DNA from: an uncultured Hyphomonadaceae bacterium
Lineage (GTDB): Bacteria; Pseudomonadota; Alphaproteobacteria; Caulobacterales; Maricaulaceae
Direction of reading: 5' to 3'
DNA: 64,000 nucleotides
NCBI GenBank assembly: GCA_913058335.1
Contig: CAJXPX010000003.1
Span: 1-64,000 of the forward strand
Shown here piece after piece: positions 36,041 to 43,414 of the stretch. Position 1 is the first letter of the stretch. Each line of letters begins with the position of its first letter. The translations under genes were made by a program, and so were the position numbers. The notes under the pieces are model-generated. The model was not told where the DNA came from. It was given only the letters and a program-made list of their open reading frames with translations, and searched no databases.

Positions 36041-38179
36041 CTACCCCGAGACGCGGCTTCTCTTGAGGAAAGCAAAAATAATTTCCTTCATCCGAGCCGT
36101 CATTTTCGGTTCACATATAAATATGTGGTCAAATCTACGGCGCATTCGGGCTGCCGGACTATCAGGATTTTTACCGCCAATGCGGTTCCAGCTTTCATAG
36201 CCAATCTTGTGCAAACGCCCCCTCAGACCGGGCGCAGTAATATTGACCTCATATGTATAACGAGCTGCGCTACAGAAATATTTCTTATAGGATTCATGTC
36301 CGGAGGAAAGATCATAGCTCTCCAATCCCATATTCCCCATTTCTTCAACGATTTTGTAAAGCAATAAAAGACCGGGGCTATAATCTTCAAATTCAGGATC
36401 ATAAGCAGAAATCCATGGATGGAAATTCGTCTCACCCCGCACGCCAAAATGCCCCACAACCATTTCGCCTTTGACTTTTAAACAGGTCATAAAACCGGAA
36501 AGATTACTATCGTCTGTCACCTCCAATGTGGACATGTTGTTCAAAATTGACGCGCTATTGCGTGAGGTTGTTAAATCCAAGAGGCCTTCTCGGACGAATT
36601 GCTGGCTCTTCCATTTCAAAAGCGTTTCAACCGGGAGGTCTTTGGCCGGGCCATAAACAAATTCGATCTCTCCACATTCACGTTCCAGCTTATTCATCAA
36701 TCGCCGAAAGTTTTTATAGCGTTTCGCATGTTGGGCGCGATGGGATTCCAGATGTTCTTCTGCGGATTGACCGTTCAAATGGATAATAAAAGACCGCATC
36801 GCTGTTTCCGACCCGTCCGGTCCCTCATCTGACATCGGTAAGAGCACGGCATTAGAGCGATATGCCGCATAGCCGGACAGAGCGATAATCTCTTCAATCG
36901 TCAAATTCGCGTCTTTAGACAGAATCGGGGCCGCATAGTCTGAAAACGGCGCGCCCACAGGCCGGATCAAACCAAAATTTCTCTGAAATACGGGAAGCAC
37001 AGCCACCAATTCTTTTCCGCGTCGCACTAATATACACCGCACATCCCGTCTGGATTTCGCAATTAGATCCATAAAATCCGGAGATAAAAGTGGCGATTGA
37101 TATTGGAAATCAGATTGTAGAAGCGATTTCCAGTCCTGACGATCTTGGTAGGATAATTCTTTGGGCCTCAACACCTGGCAGGTTAAACTGGCACCTTGGA
37201 CAGCCCCAGTCTGCACGAGGGGATTAACCGCCCCACCCTTTACAAGTTCGAACGTAATCGGCGTTACGGCTTTCTCAGGTAAAGGAGATAGTTTTTTCAG
37301 CACCCGCGCCGTTCCGGCCTTTGTTAAAGTTGATAAATTTACGCTATCCGGAAAAGGTTTGGTCGGGCGGCCTTTCCGGCGGACACTCGCATTGGTATAA
37401 AGCGCATTGGCCTTTAAAAGTCCTTCGCCAGTCATAAACTCGCAGGAAAGCGAGACGTTTAACGAATTTCCGTTCTGAACCCTATGCGGCGCCGTCTGGG
37501 GCCAGGTGACGGCCAAACCCGGCTCTAGCGAAACGACATTTGCGGCCGATTCAAAACGATCCGAATAGGTCATCTGTTCGTCCTGACGTCGCAAGGCAAA
37601 ATCAGATAATTGATCCGGCTCCACAAACGGGGCCCGCCCGGGATAAATTGACACTTTCTTTTCGCCGCGAATCTGCACCAGACACACCAAGGGAATGTCG
37701 AGGTGATAATGGACATGAATGTTTGGCGAGGAAATCAGAACGCCGACATCTTCTTTAAAAGTGCTTGTGCCGGAGGCCTGTTTAAGTTGATCAAAAATTG
37801 TCTCGGCCAAAGCCTGATATTCTGGCAATTCTTTGTTCACGGCCCGGAGATTCAGCCATATTTGACCGTTTTTAACGGCCTCCATAATTTCCTCACCGGA
37901 TAAGGTGGGGGCGCAGCCATGTTCGGCCTTTTGCGCGGCTTTGTCGTGGCTAGGAAAGCGGTAAATACCGAGTTTATCTCTAGGATAAAGATCCAGAAGC
38001 TCTGCGAGTTTTGCGTCGGAAAATTGTTCAAGATGATGCGCGTTATGGCTGGCCTGAAATGTCGCTTTGCCGAGATTACGCCGCATGTCCTTAGGCCAGC
38101 GGAAGTGGGTCCCCGACGCACGGGCTTTATCGCCCGTCCAATCGGAGCGGCTGTCAGCGATGGCAATTGATGCACCCAT
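36041..38179 (-). CDS. JmjC-like cupin fused to CelD/BcsL-type GNAT
   Basis: A 712-residue two-domain protein. Residues ~1-260 resemble a cupin_8/JmjC Fe(II)/2-oxoglutarate oxygenase. A likely metal triad is H159 and D161 (in HYHLDIPL) with H232 (APHRVQNGNS), followed by the LNVSLSCEF strand. Residues ~340-690 form a CelD/BcsL-type acetyltransferase (YKNFRRLMNKLE, FGVRGETNFHPWISAYDPEF, YDLSSGHESYKKYF). I chose the ATG at 38179, with GGGA upstream. It is upstream of the iron-uptake genes on the same strand, so siderophore or surface-polymer tailoring is a guess. The fusion is uncommon. Confidence 0.75.
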   Translation of the reverse strand: MGASIAIADSRSDWTGDKARASGTHFRWPKDMRRNLGKATFQASHNAHHLEQFSDAKLAELLDLYPRDKLGIYRFPSHDKAAQKAEHGCAPTLSGEEIMEAVKNGQIWLNLRAVNKELPEYQALAETIFDQLKQASGTSTFKEDVGVLISSPNIHVHYHLDIPLVCLVQIRGEKKVSIYPGRAPFVEPDQLSDFALRRQDEQMTYSDRFESAANVVSLEPGLAVTWPQTAPHRVQNGNSLNVSLSCEFMTGEGLLKANALYTNASVRRKGRPTKPFPDSVNLSTLTKAGTARVLKKLSPLPEKAVTPITFELVKGGAVNPLVQTGAVQGASLTCQVLRPKELSYQDRQDWKSLLQSDFQYQSPLLSPDFMDLIAKSRRDVRCILVRRGKELVAVLPVFQRNFGLIRPVGAPFSDYAAPILSKDANLTIEEIIALSGYAAYRSNAVLLPMSDEGPDGSETAMRSFIIHLNGQSAEEHLESHRAQHAKRYKNFRRLMNKLERECGEIEFVYGPAKDLPVETLLKWKSQQFVREGLLDLTTSRNSASILNNMSTLEVTDDSNLSGFMTCLKVKGEMVVGHFGVRGETNFHPWISAYDPEFEDYSPGLLLLYKIVEEMGNMGLESYDLSSGHESYKKYFCSAARYTYEVNITAPGLRGRLHKIGYESWNRIGGKNPDSPAARMRRRFDHIFICEPKMTARMKEIIFAFLKRSRVSG

Positions 38180-38387
38180 TCTATAAATCCCAATAATCTG
38201 TCCCAAATTGCGCCGAAAACAGGCACTATGGTGATTTCCATCTGGAATTATGCAGAAATGATGCCAAGCAGGATGATTAAAAAAGTTTTCAGTCAATAAG
38301 GCCTTTTTTTTCGCGAAACGGCCCTTGGTCTAAAGTCCTGCTAATCTGTCACATGACAGGACGTATGCTGTCGACTATATCGTATTT

Positions 38388-38891
38388 ATGACGATCTCTC
38401 CTGCCTCTCGCGCTCCGCTCTTTGCCCTCCTTCTGTCTGGCGGGCTGTTGATTGGCGCGTGGATTTCTCAATATGGGTTTGGCTATCAGCCCTGCACCCT
38501 GTGTTATTGGCAGCGCCATGTTCATAAAGCGGTGGTGGTGGTGGCTGTGCTGGCGCTGATTATGGCTCGAATGGGGCTCCCGCTTCATCGCGCCCTGACG
38601 CTTTTATTGGTTCTATTGCTGATCGGGAGCGCCGGGCTCGGATTTTACCATGCGGGCGTCGAATTTAAATGGTGGGAGGGACCAAAAACCTGCTCCGGCG
38701 GCGGAACGGCTCTGCCCGATTTTTCCGGCGATGACCCCTTTTCCAAACTCGATAGTAAAATTATGCCGCCATCCTGTTCAGATGCCGTCTGGGTTTTTCT
38801 TGGCCTGTCAATGGCCGCCTGGAACGCCCTGCTCTCCTTCGGTGGCGCCGTCGTGACGGCTGTGCTAGGGTTCAAATATGCCAAAAACTAA
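38388..38891 (+). CDS. dsbB: DsbB-like disulfide bond formation protein
   Basis: A 167-residue membrane protein with four segments. QPCTLCYWQRH near residue 35 is the first redox pair next to the quinone-binding arginine. A second cysteine pair (KTCSGGG and PPSCSD) lies in the second periplasmic loop. DsbB re-oxidises DsbA with ubiquinone. Its 3' end overlaps the coq7 start by 14 bases, which neatly couples a quinone user to a quinone-synthesis enzyme. Confidence 0.9.
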   Translation: MTISPASRAPLFALLLSGGLLIGAWISQYGFGYQPCTLCYWQRHVHKAVVVVAVLALIMARMGLPLHRALTLLLVLLLIGSAGLGFYHAGVEFKWWEGPKTCSGGGTALPDFSGDDPFSKLDSKIMPPSCSDAVWVFLGLSMAAWNALLSFGGAVVTAVLGFKYAKN

Positions 38892-39417
38892 CAGAACCAA
38901 CCCCCGAATTGCCGAGATGCTTCGCGTGGATCACGCCGGTGAATACGGGGCTGTGGCGATTTATAAAGGTCAAAAGGCTGTCTTCGGCGCAAATGCAAAA
39001 ACCAAAGAGATGGCAGATAAATTGCAGGAAATGCAGAACGAAGAGCAAAAACACCTCGACGCGTTCGACAAGCTCTTGGTTGAACGAAACGTCAGACCTA
39101 CGGCCATGACCCCCATCTGGAATGTCGCGGGGTATGGTTTAGGTGTGGTAACTGCGCTCATGGGCGAAAAAGCGGCCCATGCCTGCACCGAAGCCGTCGA
39201 AACAGTGATCGAACAGCATTACGGTAGCCAGTCCGAAGAAATCGCCGAGGTCGAGCCCGAACTCTCTGCAACTTTCGCCGAATTTCGCGAGGATGAATTG
39301 CACCACCGCGACATTGCCGTGGAAGGCGGCGCGAAAGAGGCGCCTGGATACGGCTTTCTCTCCCGTTTTATCAGGCAAGGTTGTCTCACGGCGATACGCA
39401 TTACAGAAAAAATCTAG
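38878..39417 (+). CDS. coq7: Demethoxyubiquinone hydroxylase
   Basis: A 179-residue di-iron enzyme of ubiquinone synthesis (2-polyprenyl-3-methyl-6-methoxy-1,4-benzoquinol hydroxylase). DHAGEYGAV, NEEQKHLDAF, CTEAVETVIEQHY and EDELHHRD supply the four-helix-bundle Glu/His ligands. It has family length. It overlaps the dsbB end, and a terminator-like hairpin lies 7 bases downstream. Confidence 0.96.
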   Translation: MPKTNRTNPRIAEMLRVDHAGEYGAVAIYKGQKAVFGANAKTKEMADKLQEMQNEEQKHLDAFDKLLVERNVRPTAMTPIWNVAGYGLGVVTALMGEKAAHACTEAVETVIEQHYGSQSEEIAEVEPELSATFAEFREDELHHRDIAVEGGAKEAPGYGFLSRFIRQGCLTAIRITEKI

Positions 39418-39423
39418 GCATAA

Positions 39424-39461
39424 AAAAACGCCCTCCCGCAGAGGGGAGAGCGTTTTTATAG
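39424..39461. terminator. Bidirectional terminator between coq7 and the entericidin gene
   Basis: ACGC-CCTCCC pairs with GGGGAG-AGCGT around a short loop, with A-runs on the left and T-runs on the right. It can serve both convergent genes. Confidence 0.7.
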
Positions 39462-39476
39462 TCTATATTTTAAAGC

Positions 39477-39617
39477 CTAGTTAGCAGCGTCATCGATTGT
39501 GCGTCCAACGCTTTCTGTATCTTCGCCGACACCTTCGACAGTGTTACAAGCGGTGACAGACAAAGCACAAACAGCAACCAAAGCGGCCATCATATTACGA
39601 ACAGTTAGATTTTTCAC
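39477..39617 (-). CDS. ecnB: Entericidin A/B-family lipoprotein
   Basis: A 46-residue lipoprotein beginning VKNLTVRNMMAALVAV. The lipobox SVTAC is followed by NTVEGVGEDTESVGRTID, the hallmark entericidin pattern. The start is GTG at 39617; GGGAG lies 6 bases upstream on the minus strand. Entericidins are small outer-membrane lipoproteins; in enterobacteria they form a toxin/antidote pair, but lone copies in Alphaproteobacteria have no established toxicity. Confidence 0.88.
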   Translation of the reverse strand: MKNLTVRNMMAALVAVCALSVTACNTVEGVGEDTESVGRTIDDAAN

Positions 39618-39716
39618 AGGAAACTCCCTTGATTAGTGATAGGGATTAAACCCGTTTAAAGCAGGTCGGTTCCCAATTTTATTCTTTTTGTAAAAGCCGC
39701 TGGTGAACCCAAGGTC

Positions 39717-40862
39717 TTATTCAGAATCCGACGGGACATCGGGGGGAATAATGAGCTCTAATTGATATCCGCTCTCAATCGGGCCGCGTTCCATGACGCC
39801 TTCGACCTGCGAGGCGGAGGCTTCCATTAACCTCAGTCCGAGGCCGTCCACCTTATTTTCCCCTGTTTCGCGTATCTCTTCGTCTATTCCCACGCCATTA
39901 TCTTGGCATAGCAGCCTTAACCCGCCCTCTGACGGGGTTTCGACTGTAAAAGTGACAATGCCGTCCCGATTATCCGGAAAGGCATGTTTAATTGAATTGG
40001 CAGAAAATTCACTGACGATAACGGCGATCGCAGTCGCTTCATGAGACGTGACGGACATCTTTTCAAATGAGCCTTTCAATAGCACATTTGAAGGGGCCGA
40101 TGTTTGAAGAAGTTTAACAATTTTTTCAAGATAGGTTTTAAGGTTTATGTTTCCGGATGTTTCCGCCTGATGTAGCTCTTCATGCAATAAAGCGATGGAT
40201 TCAACCCGCCTTTGGACGGCTTTGAACGCTTCACGACCCGACGGGCCTAAGGCCTTATCCTTGTCCGCACGAGAACTATAGAGTCGAATCATAGATAAAA
40301 CAGATTGCAGAGAATTTTTTACTCTGTGGTCCATTTCATTATGAAGAATTTCTTGATTGGTTATGTGTTGGTTCAGCTCGATCAACGTCTCAACCTGCTC
40401 GCCCATCACCCTAAGTAATCTCTTTTGTTTTTCGTCCAGTTCACGGGGCTTGTAATCCAAAACACAGAGTGAGCCCAAGGGCTGGCCGTTCGGGCTGTTG
40501 AGTGGCATACCCGCATAAAAGCGAAAGGGTTTCCCGGCCATAAAGTCTATGCGGCAGAGCGGGTTGTTGACCGTACGTTCATCTTCCCACGTATCAGAAA
40601 TTATGAACAGGTCTTCTTGCAATATGGCATGCGCACAAATCGACTGTTCAATTGGCGTCTCGCAAATATCCAAGCCTTTGACCGATTTAAACCATTGCCG
40701 GTCGCTTTCGACCAAGCTGACGAGGGCAACGGGCACGTCGCAAAAGTCTCTTATTAAATCAGTAATCGCATCAAATTTAGGGTCGGGCGGCGTATCTATG
40801 ATATTCGCAGCCGACAGCGCCGCGAGACGAATATCTTCCATCGGGTGTAGGTCGGCCTTCAT
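39717..40862 (-). CDS. GAF-domain HisKA_2 sensor histidine kinase
   Basis: A 381-residue cytoplasmic kinase. A GAF domain (residues ~20-165; LVSLVESDRQWFKSVKGLD, PIEQSICAHAI) precedes a HisKA_2 dimerisation helix with DHRVKNSLQSVLSMI, and a HATPase with EFSANSIKHAFP and DNGVGI. HisKA_2/HWE kinases are common in Alphaproteobacteria, often in general stress signalling. No response regulator or EcfG-type sigma factor is next to it. An internal ATG (MEDIRLAALSA) could be the real start. Confidence 0.88.
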   Translation of the reverse strand: MKADLHPMEDIRLAALSAANIIDTPPDPKFDAITDLIRDFCDVPVALVSLVESDRQWFKSVKGLDICETPIEQSICAHAILQEDLFIISDTWEDERTVNNPLCRIDFMAGKPFRFYAGMPLNSPNGQPLGSLCVLDYKPRELDEKQKRLLRVMGEQVETLIELNQHITNQEILHNEMDHRVKNSLQSVLSMIRLYSSRADKDKALGPSGREAFKAVQRRVESIALLHEELHQAETSGNINLKTYLEKIVKLLQTSAPSNVLLKGSFEKMSVTSHEATAIAVIVSEFSANSIKHAFPDNRDGIVTFTVETPSEGGLRLLCQDNGVGIDEEIRETGENKVDGLGLRLMEASASQVEGVMERGPIESGYQLELIIPPDVPSDSE

Positions 40863-40938
40863 TTATTCACCACAAAACTCTACGCTATCATGCGTATGTT
40901 ATTTCGATTACTATCTTTTAAGTCAAAATCAAACTGAT

Positions 40939-40963
40939 TTAACATAGTTAAAACCTATGTTAA
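40939..40963. promoter_or_regulatory. 9-bp palindrome upstream of frmA
   Basis: TTAACATAG and CTATGTTAA form a perfect inverted repeat with a 7-base spacer, 31 bases upstream of the frmA ATG and in the gap to the divergent kinase gene. Placement and symmetry fit a dimeric repressor or activator site. The regulator is not in the window. Confidence 0.5.
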
Positions 40964-40993
40964 TTTGAAACTTTAAATTCCTCTGGAGTTCTT

Positions 40994-42100
40994 ATGAAAA
41001 CCCGCGCCGCCGTTGCTTTTGAAGCTGGCAAACCCCTCGAAATTGTTGAACTTGACCTAGAAGGCCCGCAGGAAGGCGAAGTTCTGGTAGAAATTATGGC
41101 CACGGGCGTGTGCCACACAGATGCGTTCACGCTCTCAGGCGACGATCCCGAGGGCGCTTTCCCGGCGGTTTTAGGCCATGAAGGCGCGGGCATTGTCCGC
41201 GAAGTCGGCAAAGGCGTCACCTCGCTCAAACCCGGCGATCACGTGATTCCACTTTATACGGCGGAATGCCGCGAATGCGAATATTGCCTGAACCCGAAAA
41301 CCAATCTCTGCCAGAAAGTGCGCGGCACGCAAGGTAAAGGCGTGATGCCAAATGGTACGTCGCGGTTTTCATATAAGGGCGAAAAAATCCTTCACTATAT
41401 GGGCACATCTACCTTTTCTAACTTCACCGTCTTGCCGGAAATCAGCCTTGCCAAAGTTCGCAAGGACGCGCCGTTTGACAAAATCTGTTATATTGGCTGC
41501 GGCGTGACCACCGGTATCGGCGCGGTGATGTTCACGGCCAATGTCGAACCCAACTCCACCGCCGTTGTCTTTGGTCTTGGCGGGATTGGCTTGAATGTCT
41601 TGCAGGGCCTTCGCATGATAGGCGCGCGCCAGATTGTCGGCGTTGACCTTAACCCGGCCCGCGAAGCGCTCGGCAAACAATTCGGCATGACCCATTTCGT
41701 CAATCCGAAAGACCATGACGATCTGGTCGGACATTTGGTCGAGCTGACCGGCGGCGGCGCGGATTATTCTTTTGAATGTATCGGCAATGTCGATGTCATG
41801 CGCGACGCGCTGGAATGTGTTCACAAGGGCTGGGGCGAGAGCGTCATCATCGGCGTTGCCCCCGCAGGCGCGGAAATCCAAACCCGTCCGTTCCAACTGG
41901 TCACAGGCCGGGTCTGGCGCGGCTCCGCCTTTGGCGGCGCAAGAGGCCGGACAGATGTGCCGAAAATCGTCGATATGTATATGGATGGCCGCATCGACAT
42001 AGACAGCCTCATCACCCACAAAATGCCGCTAGAAGATATCAACAAGGCATTTGATTTGATGCATGAAGGCAAAAGCATCCGGAGCGTTGTGGAGTTTTAG
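40994..42100 (+). CDS. frmA: S-(hydroxymethyl)glutathione dehydrogenase (class III ADH)
   Basis: A 368-residue zinc alcohol dehydrogenase that oxidises S-hydroxymethylglutathione to S-formylglutathione and can reduce S-nitrosoglutathione. [12 protein letters not shown] and GHEGAG carry catalytic-zinc ligands, [15 protein letters not shown] the structural zinc, and [10 protein letters not shown] the NAD site. It starts an operon with a VOC protein (17-base gap) and fghA. A CTGGAG ribosome-binding site precedes the ATG. The S-nitrosoglutathione activity is relevant because an NO sensor lies further along. Confidence 0.97.
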   Translation: MKTRAAVAFEAGKPLEIVELDLEGPQEGEVLVEIMATGVCHTDAFTLSGDDPEGAFPAVLGHEGAGIVREVGKGVTSLKPGDHVIPLYTAECRECEYCLNPKTNLCQKVRGTQGKGVMPNGTSRFSYKGEKILHYMGTSTFSNFTVLPEISLAKVRKDAPFDKICYIGCGVTTGIGAVMFTANVEPNSTAVVFGLGGIGLNVLQGLRMIGARQIVGVDLNPAREALGKQFGMTHFVNPKDHDDLVGHLVELTGGGADYSFECIGNVDVMRDALECVHKGWGESVIIGVAPAGAEIQTRPFQLVTGRVWRGSAFGGARGRTDVPKIVDMYMDGRIDIDSLITHKMPLEDINKAFDLMHEGKSIRSVVEF

Positions 42101-42117
42101 GACGAAGGAGAGAGCTT

Positions 42118-42489
42118 ATGTTTACTCACATCATGGTCGGGGCGAATGACCCGCAGGAATCCATCAAATTCTATGACGCCGCTTTAGGCGCGCTCGGCAT
42201 AAAAGGTCATCACATGGGTGACCGCGCCTTTTATTCGCATAATGGCGGGAACTTTGGTGTGGGCGCGCCGCGGGACGGCCAGAGCGCGACTTTTGGCAAT
42301 GGCGGCACTATCGGATTTAAGGCGGAAACCAAAGAGCAAGTCGAGGCGTTTCATGCAGCAGGGTGCGCCAATGGCGGAACCTGCGACGGCAAGCCAGGCA
42401 AACGCGACGGCGCGCCCGGCGATAATTACGGCGCTTATCTTCGCGACCCTGTCGGAAATAAAATCTGCGCTTTCTGGACTGAAAAATAG
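42118..42489 (+). CDS. VOC (glyoxalase-like) family protein
   Basis: A 123-residue single-module VOC protein (FTHIMVGANDPQESIKFYD, GNGGTIGFKAETKEQVEAFH, YGAYLRDPVGNKICAFW). The end-strand glutamate/histidine set is only partly kept, so metal binding is uncertain. It sits between frmA and fghA, a position where this family often appears and probably assists formaldehyde or glyoxal detoxification. Confidence 0.88.
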   Translation: MFTHIMVGANDPQESIKFYDAALGALGIKGHHMGDRAFYSHNGGNFGVGAPRDGQSATFGNGGTIGFKAETKEQVEAFHAAGCANGGTCDGKPGKRDGAPGDNYGAYLRDPVGNKICAFWTEK

Positions 42490-42496
42490 GACCTCA

Positions 42497-43342
42497 ATGA
42501 CCCTTACAACCAAATCCAAATGGAAATCTTTTGGCGGCACGTTGTCCGTGCATGAACACGAAAGCAAAGTCACGGATACGCCGATGACCTTTGCAGTTTA
42601 CACGCCCCCCAAGACGAAAGAGCGCGAGGCCCCCTTCCCTGTTCTTTGGTATCTGTCCGGCCTGACCTGTAACTGGTCAAATGTGATGGAAAAATCGGGT
42701 ATTCAGCGTCTGGCGTCGGAACTCGGCCTGATGATCATTGCGCCTGACACCTCGCCGCGCGGAGACGAGGTCGCCAATGATGACGCTTATGATCTCGGCC
42801 AAGGCGCGGGCTTTTATCTGACCGCGACGCAAGAGCCTTGGGCCAAACATTATAAGATGGATGATTATATTCTCTCGGAGCTGACGCGTTTAATTTCCAA
42901 GAATTTTGACGCGGATATGGACCGACAAGGCGTGTTTGGTCATTCTATGGGCGGGCATGGCGCGATTACATTTGCGCTTAAAAACCCCGATCATTTCAAG
43001 AGCTGCTCCGCCTTTTCCCCCATCACCAGCCCCTCTGTCGTGCCGTGGGGCGAGAAAGCCTTCACCACCTATCTGGGCGAGGATAAATCGAGCTGGGCGG
43101 CCTATGACGCCACGGAATTAGTACGCTCCGGCCATACCACAGACGCGCATATATTGATTGATACAGGGCTCAATGATGATTTCCGCGAAGTGCATCTGAA
43201 ACCCGAAATTTTCAAAGGCGTCTGCGAAGCGGCGGGGCAAAAGCTCACCTCCCGCCTGCAAGAGGGCTATGACCATAGCTATTATTTCGTCGCGACCTTT
43301 ATGGAAGATCACCTGCGCTGGCATGCCGAAGCGTTGAAATAA
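42497..43342 (+). CDS. fghA: S-formylglutathione hydrolase
   Basis: A 281-residue esterase D-type hydrolase that releases formate from S-formylglutathione. GHSMGGHGAITF holds the nucleophilic serine, and a DTGLNDDFREVHL segment and a YDHSYYFV histidine complete the triad. The ATG at 42497 follows the VOC stop by 7 bases; a longer frame overlapping the VOC gene was rejected because the family begins with FGGTLSVHEH. Confidence 0.95.
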   Translation: MTLTTKSKWKSFGGTLSVHEHESKVTDTPMTFAVYTPPKTKEREAPFPVLWYLSGLTCNWSNVMEKSGIQRLASELGLMIIAPDTSPRGDEVANDDAYDLGQGAGFYLTATQEPWAKHYKMDDYILSELTRLISKNFDADMDRQGVFGHSMGGHGAITFALKNPDHFKSCSAFSPITSPSVVPWGEKAFTTYLGEDKSSWAAYDATELVRSGHTTDAHILIDTGLNDDFREVHLKPEIFKGVCEAAGQKLTSRLQEGYDHSYYFVATFMEDHLRWHAEALK

Positions 43343-43370
43343 TTAATTCCACTTTCTTCGGAAAACAAAA

Positions 43371-43400
43371 AAAGGGAGCCGAGGCTCCCTTTTCTTTTTT
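43371..43400. terminator. Bidirectional terminator after fghA
   Basis: AAAGGGAGCC pairs with GGCTCCCTTT across a 2-base loop, with T-rich sequence on the right and A-rich on the left. It serves fghA and the convergent peptidase gene. Confidence 0.85.
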
Positions 43401-43414
43401 ACAGTTAAGCGAAA

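Noticed and set aside
35827-36075. 82-codon minus-strand frame ending just before the TonB receptor
   Set aside because: It spans the operator-like palindromes and several hairpins and has no conserved features; the region is better read as regulatory.
41369-42019. 216-codon minus-strand frame antisense to frmA
   Set aside because: Shadow frame; its histidine- and alanine-rich product reflects frmA codon use.
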